A stretch of DNA of 64,000 bases, taken from Sphingobium xenophagum NBRC 107872 (GTDB lineage Bacteria; Pseudomonadota; Alphaproteobacteria; Sphingomonadales; Sphingomonadaceae). The position numbers were made by a program, and so were the translations under genes. Where the stretch lies: NCBI RefSeq assembly GCF_000367345.1, contig NZ_BARE01000001.1:124001-188000 (forward strand), given 5' to 3'. Under the pieces are notes generated by a model. It saw nothing but the letters and a program-made list of their open reading frames with translations. It was not told the DNA's origin and did not search any database. The stretch's first letter is position 1, and each line of letters begins with the position of its first letter. Positions 56,601-64,000 of this stretch are shown here, piece by piece.

Positions 56601-57350
56601 ATGCTCGACGCCACCCTGACGCAGCAGCTCAAGGCCTATCTGGTCAACATCCGTGAGCCTATCGAACTCGTCGCCTCTCTGGGTGACGACGCCAAATCGC
56701 GCGAACTCAATGACCTGCTCAATGAAATCGCCGCCCTGTCCGACAAGGTCAGCGTGACCACCGGCGCTGACAAGCGCGTCCCCAGCTTCATGATCCGCCG
56801 CGTGGGCACCGACATCGGCGTCCGGTTCGCGGGGATTCCGATGGGCCATGAGTTCACGTCGCTGGTCCTCGCCCTCCTCCAGGTCGGCGGCCACCCGTCA
56901 AAGGCCGCGCAGGATTTGATCGAACAGGTCAAGGGGCTGGACGGCGACTTTGCCTTTGAAACCTATTTCTCCCTGTCCTGCCAGAATTGCCCGGACGTGG
57001 TGCAGGCTTTGAACCTGATGAGCGTCCTCAACCCCCGCATCAGCCACGTCGCCATCGACGGCGCGCTGTTCAAGGCGGAGGTGGACGAGCGCAAGGTGAT
57101 GGCCGTGCCCACCATCTTCCTGAACGGCGAACCCTTTGGGTCGGGCCGCATGGAACTGGAGCAGATCGTTGCCAAAATCGACAGCGGCGCGGCCACCCGC
57201 GCGGCGGAAAAGATCAAGCGCCAGGACCCGTTCGAGGTGCTGATCGTCGGCGGCGGGCCTGCCGGGGCGGCGGCGGCCATCTATGCCGCGCGCAAGGGCA
57301 TCCGCACCGGCGTTGCCGCCGAACGCTTCGGCGGTCAGGTGGACTTGTAA
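56601..57350 (+). pseudogene. ahpF: ahpF 5' part, interrupted by an insertion sequence
   Basis: The first 246 codons of alkyl hydroperoxide reductase F are normal: thioredoxin-like N-terminal domain with redox pair Cys127/Cys130 (LSCQNCPD), then the FAD-binding loop [19 protein letters not shown]. After codon 246 (base 57338) the frame passes into the IS3-family element, adds a few residues and stops at 57348-57350. The fragment lacks the C-terminal CPHC redox pair and the NADH domain, so it cannot transfer electrons from NADH. Confidence 0.95.
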
Positions 57351-57370
57351 CGGATTTGCGCCGGTCACCT
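57340..57370. repeat. Left inverted repeat of the IS3-family element
   Basis: 31 bases matching the right end 58538-58568 inverted, with differences at two positions. The outer three bases are TGG. Confidence 0.95.
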
Positions 57371-57404
57371 GAGCGATTAGAGCTCGCAACAGGAGACCGA
57401 CGAG

Positions 57405-57677
57405 ATGATCAAGCACACAGAAGAGTTCAAGCAGGAGGCGGTGCGGATTGCACTGACCAGCGGGTTACCCCGCGACAGGGTTGCATCGGATTTGGGGATA
57501 GGGAAGTCGACGCTGGGCAAATGGGTGTCACAGTATCGGCCATCTGACCTGGTGGCAGCGCCGCAGGCAGATCTGGCGCGTGAGAATGAACGCCTTCGTC
57601 TTGAGAACCGTGTGCTGCGGGAGGAGAGGGAAGTGCTAAAAAAGGCCACGCAGTTCTTCGCGAGCCAAAGGCCGTGA
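57405..57677 (+). CDS. IS3-family transposase OrfA
   Basis: 90 aa. FKQEAVRIALTSGLPRDRVA with GIGKSTLGKWV is the helix-turn-helix that binds the terminal repeats; LARENERLRLENRVLREERE is the leucine-zipper dimerisation region. OrfA alone often acts as repressor. AAAAAAG at 57638-57644 near the 3' end is a typical site for -1 frameshifting into orfB, producing the OrfAB transposase. Confidence 0.93.
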   Translation: MIKHTEEFKQEAVRIALTSGLPRDRVASDLGIGKSTLGKWVSQYRPSDLVAAPQADLARENERLRLENRVLREEREVLKKATQFFASQRP

Positions 57678-58531
57678 AGTTCGCTTTTGTGCATAGCTGG
57701 CGGCATCGTTGGCCCGTTGAACTGCTCTGCCGTGTCATGGATGTCAGTGAACGCGGCTATCGTTCCTGGCGCTCGCGCCCGATTAGCAGGCGGGAGCGGA
57801 CAGATATGAAAGTGCTGGCCCATATCCGGGAACAGTACAGGCTGAGCCTTGGCAGCTACGGCCGTCCTCGCATGACGATGGAGTTGAAGGAGGTGGGGCT
57901 CGATGTTGGCGAGCGCCGGGTCGGGCGCCTGATGAAGATCAACGGGATCAAGCCAGTCCGCACGCGCAAGCACAAGGTTACGACTGATAGCCACCATCGC
58001 CTGGGTGTCGCAGCGAACTGGCTGGACGGCGATTTTGCCGCAGATGCGCCCAACCGTAAATGGGCCGGCGACATCACATATATCTGGACATCCGAAGGCT
58101 GGCTCTACCTCGCCGTCATCCTGGACCTGCATAGCCGCCGCGTCGTGGGCTGGGCTGTCAGTGACAGGATGAAGAAGGACCTGGCGATCAGGGCGCTGGA
58201 TATGGCGGTGCGCCTGCGCCAGCCTCCGGAAGGCTGCCTTTTCCATTCGGATCGCGGCAGCCAATATTGCTCTTACGACTATCAGAAAAAGCTGCAGGCC
58301 TATGGCCTGCGTCCATCGATGAGCGGCAAGGGAAATTGCTACGACAATGCGTCCGTCGAGACGTTCTTCAAATCCCTGAAGGCCGAACTCATCTGGCGGC
58401 AGAGCTGGCCAACGCGGCGACAAGCAGAGGCTGCCATCTTCCAGTACATCAATGGGTTCTACAACACCCGCCGTCGCCATTCATATCTGGGCGGCATTAG
58501 CCCGCTCGCGTTCGAAGCCAAGGTGGCATAA
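57674..58531 (+). CDS. IS3-family transposase OrfB (catalytic DDE part)
   Basis: 285 aa, in the -1 frame relative to orfA and open back to the slippery site, so the active product is probably an OrfAB fusion. The integrase core has the DDE residues in AGDITYIWT, FHSDRGSQYCS and NASVETFFKSLKAE, and the end FYNTRRRHSYLGGISP is typical of the IS3 group. As an independent start the GTG at 57674 overlaps the orfA stop as GTGA. Confidence 0.94.
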   Translation: MKFAFVHSWRHRWPVELLCRVMDVSERGYRSWRSRPISRRERTDMKVLAHIREQYRLSLGSYGRPRMTMELKEVGLDVGERRVGRLMKINGIKPVRTRKHKVTTDSHHRLGVAANWLDGDFAADAPNRKWAGDITYIWTSEGWLYLAVILDLHSRRVVGWAVSDRMKKDLAIRALDMAVRLRQPPEGCLFHSDRGSQYCSYDYQKKLQAYGLRPSMSGKGNCYDNASVETFFKSLKAELIWRQSWPTRRQAEAAIFQYINGFYNTRRRHSYLGGISPLAFEAKVA

Positions 58532-58537
58532 TGAGGT

Positions 58538-58568
58538 AGGTGACCGGCACAAAACCGTTACAAGTCCA
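58538..58568. repeat. Right inverted repeat of the IS3-family element
   Basis: Mirror of 57340-57370 with two mismatches. It is followed by the second copy of the AGG target duplication. Confidence 0.95.
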
Positions 58569-58570
58569 AG

Positions 58571-59413
58571 GTGCTCGACACGATGGACATCGAAAATTTC
58601 ATCTCCGTGTCGCGCACCGAAGGGCCAAAGCTCGCTTCCGCGCTCGAAGCCCATGTGAAGGATTATGACGTCGAGATCATGAACCTGCAAAAGGCGACGA
58701 AGCTGATCCCCGCCCGCACCGAAGGCGGCTATCATGAGGTTGTGCTGGAAAACGGCGCGTCGCTCAAAGGCCGCACCCTCATCCTCTCCACCGGCGCGCG
58801 CTGGCGGCAGATGGGCGTGCCGGGCGAGGACGAGTATCGCAACAAGGGCGTGGCCTATTGCCCCCATTGCGACGGCCCCCTGTTCAAGGGCAAGCGCGTC
58901 GCGGTGATCGGCGGCGGCAATAGCGGCGTCGAAGCCGCGATCGACCTGGCGGGCATCGTCGCCCATGTGACGCTGATCGAATTTGACAGCCAGCTGCGCG
59001 CCGACGCGGTGCTGCAACGCAAGCTCGCCAGCCTGCCCAACGTCAAGATCATCACATCGGCGCTGACCAGCGAGGTCGACGGCAATGGCGATCGCGTCAC
59101 CGGCCTGTCCTACAAGGACCGCAACAGCGGCGAGGAACATGACATCGAACTGGAAGGCATCTTCGTCCAGATCGGTCTGGTCCCCAACACCGAATGGCTG
59201 AAAGACACGGTCGCCCTTTCACCCCGCGGCGAAATAGAAATCGACGCCCGCGGCGAAACCAGCGTGCCGGGCATCTTCGCGGCAGGCGACTGCACGACCG
59301 TGCCCTACAAGCAGATCGTCATCGCCATGGGCGCAGGCTCCACGGCGGGCCTGTCAGCCTTCGACTATCTGATCCGCCTGCCCGCCAGCGAAGAAGCCGC
59401 GCAGGCGGCGTGA
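58571..59413 (+). pseudogene. ahpF: ahpF 3' part, separated from its 5' end by an insertion sequence
   Basis: 280 codons that continue AhpF exactly after removal of the element and one AGG (246 + 280 = about 526 aa, close to the 521 of E. coli AhpF). It contains the second redox pair CPHC (97/100 of this part), NADH loop [11 protein letters not shown] and the closing FAD motif [20 protein letters not shown] at 58571 and an ATG in codon 5 could start a fragment resembling a thioredoxin-reductase core lacking its first FAD loop. Otherwise it is not expressed as AhpF. Confidence 0.93.
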
Positions 59414-59447
59414 CGAGGTAAGTCCGACAGCGAGTTGGACATATATG

Positions 59448-59483
59448 AAGCGGCCGATCCGGGGACGGGTCGGCCGCTTTTTT
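59448..59483 (+). terminator. Rho-independent terminator after the ahpCF locus
   Basis: AAGCGGCCGA (59448-59457) pairs with TCGGCCGCTT (59470-59479) and is followed by a run of T up to 59483. It ends the ahp transcript before the convergent DUF4062 gene. Confidence 0.92.
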
Positions 59484-59566
59484 GGGGTGGGGAATGGCAG
59501 AATTGCGCCATTTGTAGCCGCCCAGTGGCTCATTTTAATTTCCCGAAAGTAGTCGTTCTTTGAACT

Positions 59567-60901
59567 TCAGGCGTTACCATTTGCTTTGACGGGAGACGGC
59601 CTAGACTTAAGGCCGAGCCGGTGCGCTTTTCCAATCACCGAATTCCTGCTCATGTCACCTATCGCTTCCGCAATCTGCGACGCCGTCTTGCCATCCGACC
59701 ACATCGTACGCAGCAAGTCGATACGGTCATCTGTCCATTTGCTTGCTACCTCAGAGGAAAGAGTTCCCTCTACTTCGTCTATCATTGCATCCGTCCGAGC
59801 CTGTTCAGGTTGGAATGGCCGATTGTAATGCTGAACGATGCTTAGCGTTGTAACGCCGACGTCGGATACGCCTTGCAGTACCGCAACCTTAGTCTCCTTC
59901 TCCAACTGCGAAAATTCAGCCCACTCGACCGCGAACGCCTCAAAACGCCGGTCCGGAACGCGGACGCGAAGATACGTGTCGTCATTTAGGATGAGCACGG
60001 TCCTGGGAAATCCGCTGCCACCGCCTTCAACCGCTTGGACCACCTCTGTAACTCCGAAATCGGCCAGAAGATCATTAAACGATCCTCGGTAGTCGGCGAT
60101 ATCCAGCGATTGAGTATAGTGACGCATAGCGATGACGAAGTCGACAACGCGCCTATACTTGATGACAGCGCGCGCCGCATCTCGAACGGTGCCAGCGCTA
60201 ATTGTTTGCAACATAGCGGCCTTCAGATCTTGGATCTGCTCAATGATCGCATCTGCCCTCCGTCCCTCCGACTTTTTTGCCCGAGAATCCCTTAGCAGCA
60301 TTTGAAACAGCCCGGACCACTGCTTGACCAGATGGGCTTCGATCTCACCATAATTGCTATAGGGCGTCAAAGCATTGTTGGATGACAAGTGAGTGAGGAA
60401 CGTTATGAACTCGAAGATATACTTCGACGTCTCCGGTTTCTGTATCGAAGCGTAGGAAATCCTGTCGGCGAAATCCTCGTCTTTGTTTTTTGTGTAGGTA
60501 TGATGGTCGGCGTAGACTTTCGCGTCCACGAACGTAAAGATGGGGATGCCGAGGTCCATAGCGCGAAGGGCTTCAAGCTGAGTGATCGAGTATTTCACTC
60601 CGTCGCTTGCCGATCCATCTCCTGTCAGTTTGGATGAGACGTTCCCGGCATCGAGCTCGGAGAGTGCCTCGGGCACAGCGGTCCCGCCGAAGCGCGAACC
60701 GATCAGGAGTACTACCATGTCAGCGTTCTGAACTTCCGCGATGCAACTGGAATGGGTGTGCTTGGCGGGATCGTAAAGAACGTCAGAATAATCGCTCATC
60801 ACTGGATCGTAGCCCATACGTATCAACAACGCTCTGATCTGTTCCCGATGCGACCCCAAATCGATGCACGTTGACGATACAAATACCCTAAGTGCTGGCA
60901 C
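59567..60901 (-). CDS. DUF4062 protein with C-terminal GcrA-like DNA-binding domain
   Basis: 444 aa from GTG 60901. Residues 4-130 are DUF4062: RVFVSSTCIDLGSHREQI, then VVLLIGSRFGG and SITQLEALRAMDLGIPIFTFV. A helical middle (about 195-290) and an unknown segment (about 300-385) follow. Residues 389-437 read WTDDRIDLLRTMWSDGKTAS, QIAEAIGDMSRNSVIGKAHR, LGLKSRPSP, closely matching the N-terminal DNA-binding domain of the cell-cycle regulator GcrA. GTG 60901 is chosen because TAGGGAAAACA precedes it and DUF4062 begins at once; GTG 61075 would add 58 atypical residues with no ribosome site. The gene is richer in A and T than its neighbours and stands alone, suggesting acquisition. Function unknown. 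Confidence 0.8.
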   Translation of the reverse strand: MPALRVFVSSTCIDLGSHREQIRALLIRMGYDPVMSDYSDVLYDPAKHTHSSCIAEVQNADMVVLLIGSRFGGTAVPEALSELDAGNVSSKLTGDGSASDGVKYSITQLEALRAMDLGIPIFTFVDAKVYADHHTYTKNKDEDFADRISYASIQKPETSKYIFEFITFLTHLSSNNALTPYSNYGEIEAHLVKQWSGLFQMLLRDSRAKKSEGRRADAIIEQIQDLKAAMLQTISAGTVRDAARAVIKYRRVVDFVIAMRHYTQSLDIADYRGSFNDLLADFGVTEVVQAVEGGGSGFPRTVLILNDDTYLRVRVPDRRFEAFAVEWAEFSQLEKETKVAVLQGVSDVGVTTLSIVQHYNRPFQPEQARTDAMIDEVEGTLSSEVASKWTDDRIDLLRTMWSDGKTASQIAEAIGDMSRNSVIGKAHRLGLKSRPSPVKANGNA

Positions 60902-61212
60902 TGTTTTCCCTAGCTTCTCTCGAATCTTCCTCGATGCTAGTGCCCGAAGGTTAAAGTAGCAACGGCGACGCCCTTTGCTCGATATAGACCGATTTAAGCG
61001 ATTGGTAACTTCGGTGAGGAATCGACTTTCACCGAATGATATAAACGATCGAGTCTGGCCGGGATGAAGCGACACGAACGACAGCTATGCGCCGCCCCTG
61101 CTCCGAACCCGACATTCCGCTATCGGCCAAAATGGAACGGGAAGAGAGCGACCAGCTGCCCCACCAAATCATTGGCGGGCAGCTGAATCAGGCTAAACGA
61201 TGCCAAGCAGCG
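60902..61212. other. Gap between the DUF4062 and VOC genes
   Basis: 311 bp on which I see no firm gene. It contains the first copy of an imperfect direct repeat (61080-61132) and, if the upstream start is used, 174 bp of the DUF4062-protein frame. Confidence 0.5.
61080..61132. repeat. Direct repeat flanking the VOC gene, copy 1
   Basis: ACAGCTATGCGCC then, 31 bases in, GACATTCCGCTATCGGCCAA. Copy 2 at 61812-61864 has GCAGCTATCGCC and GACATTCTGCAATCGGCCAA in the same order and spacing. Confidence 0.65.
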
Positions 61213-61611
61213 TCATTTGGGGAAGTGGATGCCGCATAGCTTGTTTCCATCTGGATCGCGGAAGTACGCGAGTACGATCGTACCCATAGACGCTGTTTCG
61301 CGAGGACCGGGCGCTACCTCGATCGACATGCCACCATTGGCAACTGCAGCATCATGAAACTGCTTCACCTGCTCTGACGAATTGCATGAAAAAGCAATGG
61401 TGCTGCCGTTCGCGACAGTTGCCGGTTCGTCATTGATCGGCTGGGTGACAATGAAATTGGCCCCATTCCCGCTGTTGTAGATCAGGCGCGTGTGGCCACT
61501 GTCGGCCACGTTGATCGTCGCCTCCCCAACTCCGAGGGTACCAAGCACCGTGTCGTAAAAGCGCTTCGCCCGGTCGATGTCGTTCGACCCCACCATCGTG
61601 TGAAAAAGCAT
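61213..61611 (-). CDS. VOC (glyoxalase/bleomycin resistance-like) family protein
   Basis: 132 aa. It starts MLFHTMVGSNDIDRAKRFYD and ends AYFRDPDGNKLCGIHF, the two beta-alpha-beta-beta-beta module signatures of the vicinal oxygen chelate superfamily. His4 and Glu-type ligands cannot be fully assigned. Substrate unknown; similar small proteins are often annotated as glyoxalases. AGGAG lies seven bases before ATG 61611. It is flanked by imperfect direct repeats. Confidence 0.85.
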   Translation of the reverse strand: MLFHTMVGSNDIDRAKRFYDTVLGTLGVGEATINVADSGHTRLIYNSGNGANFIVTQPINDEPATVANGSTIAFSCNSSEQVKQFHDAAVANGGMSIEVAPGPRETASMGTIVLAYFRDPDGNKLCGIHFPK

Positions 61612-61811
61612 GCATCTTCTCCTACTTGGGCCACGCCATGATTGAACACTGCCCGCGCTCGGCCATAGCAGGATCGAACGCGCGGTCACGCTTGAATCGT
61701 TGGGCTGACGTTGGCATGCTCGAATCGATAGGGACAGAAGTCGCACCTTGGCCGATGGGCGACAGGCAGCCATTTCCGCCCATGATCGTGTCGCCTGCCC
61801 CAAACAGGACC

Positions 61812-61864
61812 GGCAGCTATCGCCTCCTTCCCACCAGGGAGCTGACATTCTGCAATCGGCCAAT
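61812..61864. repeat. Direct repeat flanking the VOC gene, copy 2
   Basis: Counterpart of 61080-61132, same orientation, about 730 bp away. Conserved core GACATTCTGCAATCGGCCAA. Confidence 0.65.
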
Positions 61865-61874
61865 CCCCGCCCCC

Positions 61875-62522
61875 TCACCGCCGACCCCAGACCCCGAATA
61901 TATCCGGGTCGATCTCCAGCAACGGCACCCGCGTCGCCGCGCCCGTCCGCATATCCCCTCCGCCCATGCCGCCCTCCATCCCGAACGTCACCACGCTGCT
62001 CCCCTTGTCGCCCAGCACCAGCGGGTCGAGCAGGATCGCGGCGTTCAGACGGTTGGTGGTCACCTGCGTCAGCGTGCCGATCTGTGTCAGGGCGAAGAGT
62101 TGCCGGGCGAAGGCATAGGGCAGACGGATGCAGCCATGGCTGGCGGGGTAGCCGGGATTATGCCCGGCATGGAGCGCTATGCCGTCCCAGGTCAGCCGCT
62201 GCATGAAGGGCATGGGCGCATTGCTGTAGAGGTTGGAGCGGTGCCACTGGCGCTTTTGCAGGATGGGGAAGCTGCCGGTGGGGGTGCGGTGGCCCTTCGT
62301 TCCCGTGGACACGCTGGCCGCGCCGATCAGCCGGTCGCCGCGATAGACATGGACGCGCTGCCGTTCCAAGCTGATGATCAGGTAGAGCGGCCCACTGGCG
62401 GCGGCATCATCGGCCCAACGATACGCCCCCGGCGCCAGCGGCAGGTCGGCCAGTTCCGCCCGCGCGGACGGCATGCCCAGGATCAGACAGCATGACAGGA
62501 CGAACAACCGGGCGAAAAGCAT
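61875..62522 (-). CDS. L,D-transpeptidase (YkuD domain)
   Basis: 215 aa. A signal peptide (1-22, ending PSARA) leads to a YkuD domain. The active-site motif HAGHNPGYPASHGCIRL has His118, His129 and nucleophile Cys131. LIISLERQRVHVYRG and STGTKGHRTPTGSFPI are conserved. Such enzymes form 3-3 cross-links or attach proteins to peptidoglycan in the periplasm. Confidence 0.93.
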   Translation of the reverse strand: MLFARLFVLSCCLILGMPSARAELADLPLAPGAYRWADDAAASGPLYLIISLERQRVHVYRGDRLIGAASVSTGTKGHRTPTGSFPILQKRQWHRSNLYSNAPMPFMQRLTWDGIALHAGHNPGYPASHGCIRLPYAFARQLFALTQIGTLTQVTTNRLNAAILLDPLVLGDKGSSVVTFGMEGGMGGGDMRTGAATRVPLLEIDPDIFGVWGRR

Positions 62523-62623
62523 AAGCCTTTCTTAACCATATGCCAGCGTCGCGCCAGAGGGGGACGCTGCGCTTTGCCGCATTGGTCCCGACTTGGGACA
62601 GGGGAGAGAACGGCGTTCCCCGG

Positions 62624-62678
62624 TCGTTTCGAGTCCTTCGACTGCCCGCCTGCGGCAGACGCTCTGGGCTCGAAACGA
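62624..62678. repeat. Intergenic palindromic repeat with TCGTTTCGAG arms
   Basis: TCGTTTCGAG (62624-62633) and CTCGAAACGA (62669-62678) form a perfect 10-bp stem around an inner imperfect hairpin. It lies upstream of the L,D-transpeptidase gene and just after the rnhB stop. Confidence 0.7.
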
Positions 62679-62703
62679 ACGGAGCTTGTGTGGGACAATG
62701 CCC

Positions 62704-63303
62704 TTAAATCAGCAGCATCTGCGCCACGGGGGCAAAGCTGCGCCGGTGCAGCGGCGTTGGCCCATGGGTGCGCAGCGCGGCGAGATGCTGCGCGCTGCCA
62801 TAGCCCTTGTTGCTTTCCCAGCCATAATGGGGATGGATGACGGCCGCCTCTCGCATCATCCGGTCCCGCGCTTCCTTGGCCAATATGGAGGCCGCGGCGA
62901 TCGACAGGCATCGCGCGTCGCCGCCCACGACCGGGGTGGCCGGCCAGCGCCAGTCGGGCACGCGGTTGCCATCGACCAGGACATGCTGGCAATCGCGCCC
63001 CAGCGCATCGACCGCGCGGGTCATGGCCAGCATCGTCGCCCATAATATGTTGATCCGGTCGATCTCCTCGACACTGGCGACGCCCAGCCCCCAGCACAGC
63101 GCCCGCGCCTTGATCTCCGCCTCCAGCGTGGCGCGGCGCCTCGCCGACAATGCCTTGCTGTCGTCCAGCCCCTCCGGGCAATCCTCCGCCCGCAAAATCA
63201 CCGCCGCCGCGACCACCGGCCCGGCGAGCGGCCCCCTGCCCGCTTCATCCACCCCGGCGACCAGCCCCGGATGGTGGCGCAGTTCATAGGCGAAATCAGG
63301 CAC
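62704..63303 (-). CDS. rnhB: Ribonuclease HII
   Basis: 199 aa. Asp19/Glu20 in VAGVDEAGRGPLAGPVV, Asp in GLDDSKALS and HVLVDGNR are the RNase HII metal site. SIAAASILAKEARDR is conserved. It removes ribonucleotides from DNA. I use GTG 63303, eight bases inside the thiD 3' end; ATG 63345 or 63354 would enlarge the overlap with thiD. Confidence 0.92.
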   Translation of the reverse strand: MPDFAYELRHHPGLVAGVDEAGRGPLAGPVVAAAVILRAEDCPEGLDDSKALSARRRATLEAEIKARALCWGLGVASVEEIDRINILWATMLAMTRAVDALGRDCQHVLVDGNRVPDWRWPATPVVGGDARCLSIAAASILAKEARDRMMREAAVIHPHYGWESNKGYGSAQHLAALRTHGPTPLHRRSFAPVAQMLLI

Positions 63304-64000
63304 GGAAGGGCGCTTCGAACCCGCGCGGCGCGCCCATCGGCCCATGCCCGCCACCCAGCCCCGGCGCGATCGTCAGCGCCGCGCGCACATAGGCCCGCGC
63401 CCGCGCGATCGCACCCGGCAGCGCCATCCCCTGCCCCAGCCCGGTCGCGATCGCGCTGGCCAGGGTGCAGCCGGTGCCATGGGTGTGCGGCGTGTCGATG
63501 CGCGGATCGGTCCAGTCGGTGACCAGCCCGTCGGGACCAAGCAGCCGGTCGACCAGCACCGGGCCGACGCCATGCCCGCCCTTGGCCAAAACATGCGTGC
63601 CAAAGCGGGCGGCAACCCGCTCCCCGCCCAGCGCCAGAAGTTCGGGAATATTGGGCGTCACCAGCGTGGCGATCGCCATCAGTTTCTCGAACGCCGCGAT
63701 CGTTTCCGCATCGGCCAGCACCGACCCGCTGGTCGCCACCATGACCGGATCAAAGACGATCGGCACATCGCGCAAACCCGTCAGCAGATCGGCCACCGCC
63801 ATCGCCGTTTCCGCCGAGCCAATCATGCCGATCTTCACCGCATCGACGCCAATGTCGCTGATGCAACTGCGCATCTGCGCCAGCACCATGTCGGCGGGCA
63901 CCGGATGCACGCCCTGCACCCCCAGCGTATTTTGCGCCGTGATCGCGGTGATCGCGGTCATGGCGAAGCCGCCCAGCATCGTCACGGCCTTCAGATCCGC
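63296..64000 (-). CDS. thiD: Hydroxymethylpyrimidine/phosphomethylpyrimidine kinase, 5' end outside window
   Basis: The frame is open to base 64000 and lacks the N-terminal substrate motif, so about 25 residues are missing. ADLKAVTMLGGFAMTAITAI is the typical continuation of the ThiD GGAGIQADLKA region. VFDPVMVATSG, LVTPNIPELLAL, HVLAKGGHG and HTHGTGCTLASAIA (catalytic Cys and anion hole) are ribokinase-fold ThiD features. It phosphorylates HMP and HMP-P in thiamine synthesis. The rnhB gene starts within its 3' end. Confidence 0.93.
   Translation of the reverse strand, partial: ADLKAVTMLGGFAMTAITAITAQNTLGVQGVHPVPADMVLAQMRSCISDIGVDAVKIGMIGSAETAMAVADLLTGLRDVPIVFDPVMVATSGSVLADAETIAAFEKLMAIATLVTPNIPELLALGGERVAARFGTHVLAKGGHGVGPVLVDRLLGPDGLVTDWTDPRIDTPHTHGTGCTLASAIATGLGQGMALPGAIARARAYVRAALTIAPGLGGGHGPMGAPRGFEAPFRA

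Larger units (their letters stand above)
57340..58568 (+). mobile_element. IS3-family insertion sequence, 1229 bp
   Basis: The ends are 31-bp inverted repeats (57340-57370 and 58538-58568, two mismatches) starting TGGACTTGTAACGG and ending in CA, the IS3-family TG...CA form. AGG at 57337-57339 and 58569-58571 is the 3-bp target duplication. Inside are orfA and orfB with a slippery A6G between them. Both ends, both reading frames and the duplication are intact, so the copy is probably recent and functional. Confidence 0.97.

Noticed and set aside
60902..61075. DUF4062 protein starting at GTG 61075
   Set aside because: The extra 58 residues precede the expected domain start and no ribosome site is visible, whereas GTG 60901 has one. 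Not excluded.

Overview
The window reads as chromosome of a sphingolipid-making alphaproteobacterium of the Sphingomonadaceae (Sphingobium, Sphingomonas or a close relative). The evidence is a serine palmitoyltransferase with its own acyl carrier protein, a complex I NDUFS4-type subunit, a C-terminal GcrA-type DNA-binding domain, high GC, and the palindromic repeat families typical of this group. Nearly all DNA is coding. No tRNA, rRNA or CRISPR array was seen.

Layout. 1-10.5 kb (mostly + strand): end of a polyprenyl diphosphate synthase, a TSUP transporter, a PAS hybrid histidine kinase, the helicase hrpB, the NDUFS4-type subunit, the sphingolipid pair acp/spt, a second hybrid kinase, and a Tam41-like nucleotidyltransferase. 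10.5-16.2 kb (-): the glycine cleavage operon gcvT-gcvH-gcvPA-gcvPB behind a tandem glycine riboswitch, ending in a coupled DUF938 methyltransferase. 16.2-38.8 kb (-): a dGTPase-family gene and a TPR/SPOR protein, then the complete division and cell-wall (dcw) cluster mraZ-rsmH-ftsL-ftsI-murE-murF-mraY-murD-ftsW-murG-murC-(65-aa protein)-murB-(DUF4262)-ddl-ftsQ-ftsA-ftsZ. Most of its genes are joined by ATGA/TAATG-type overlaps, and ftsZ ends at a strong terminator. 39-43 kb: a cysteine synthase operon, a SleB-type cell wall hydrolase, a candidate small RNA with C-rich loops, and a 42-aa entericidin-like lipoprotein. 43.3-51.7 kb (-): argS, a SPOR protein, nagZ, scpA, scpB, tatA, tatB, tatC, with a TetR/Rieske oxygenase cassette inside. 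51.8-56.5 kb: a lipoprotein, ispH, thrB, rnhA, a BetI-like regulator and ahpC.

56.6-64 kb is the variable end. ahpF is split by a 1229-bp IS3-family element with 31-bp inverted repeats and a 3-bp target duplication. Downstream lies a standalone gene that joins an N-terminal DUF4062 domain to a C-terminal GcrA-like DNA-binding domain, the most unusual protein in the window. A VOC protein flanked by imperfect direct repeats, an L,D-transpeptidase, rnhB and a truncated thiD follow.

At least three families of palindromic repeats lie between genes. Two members sit in frame inside hrpB and murD and are translated.
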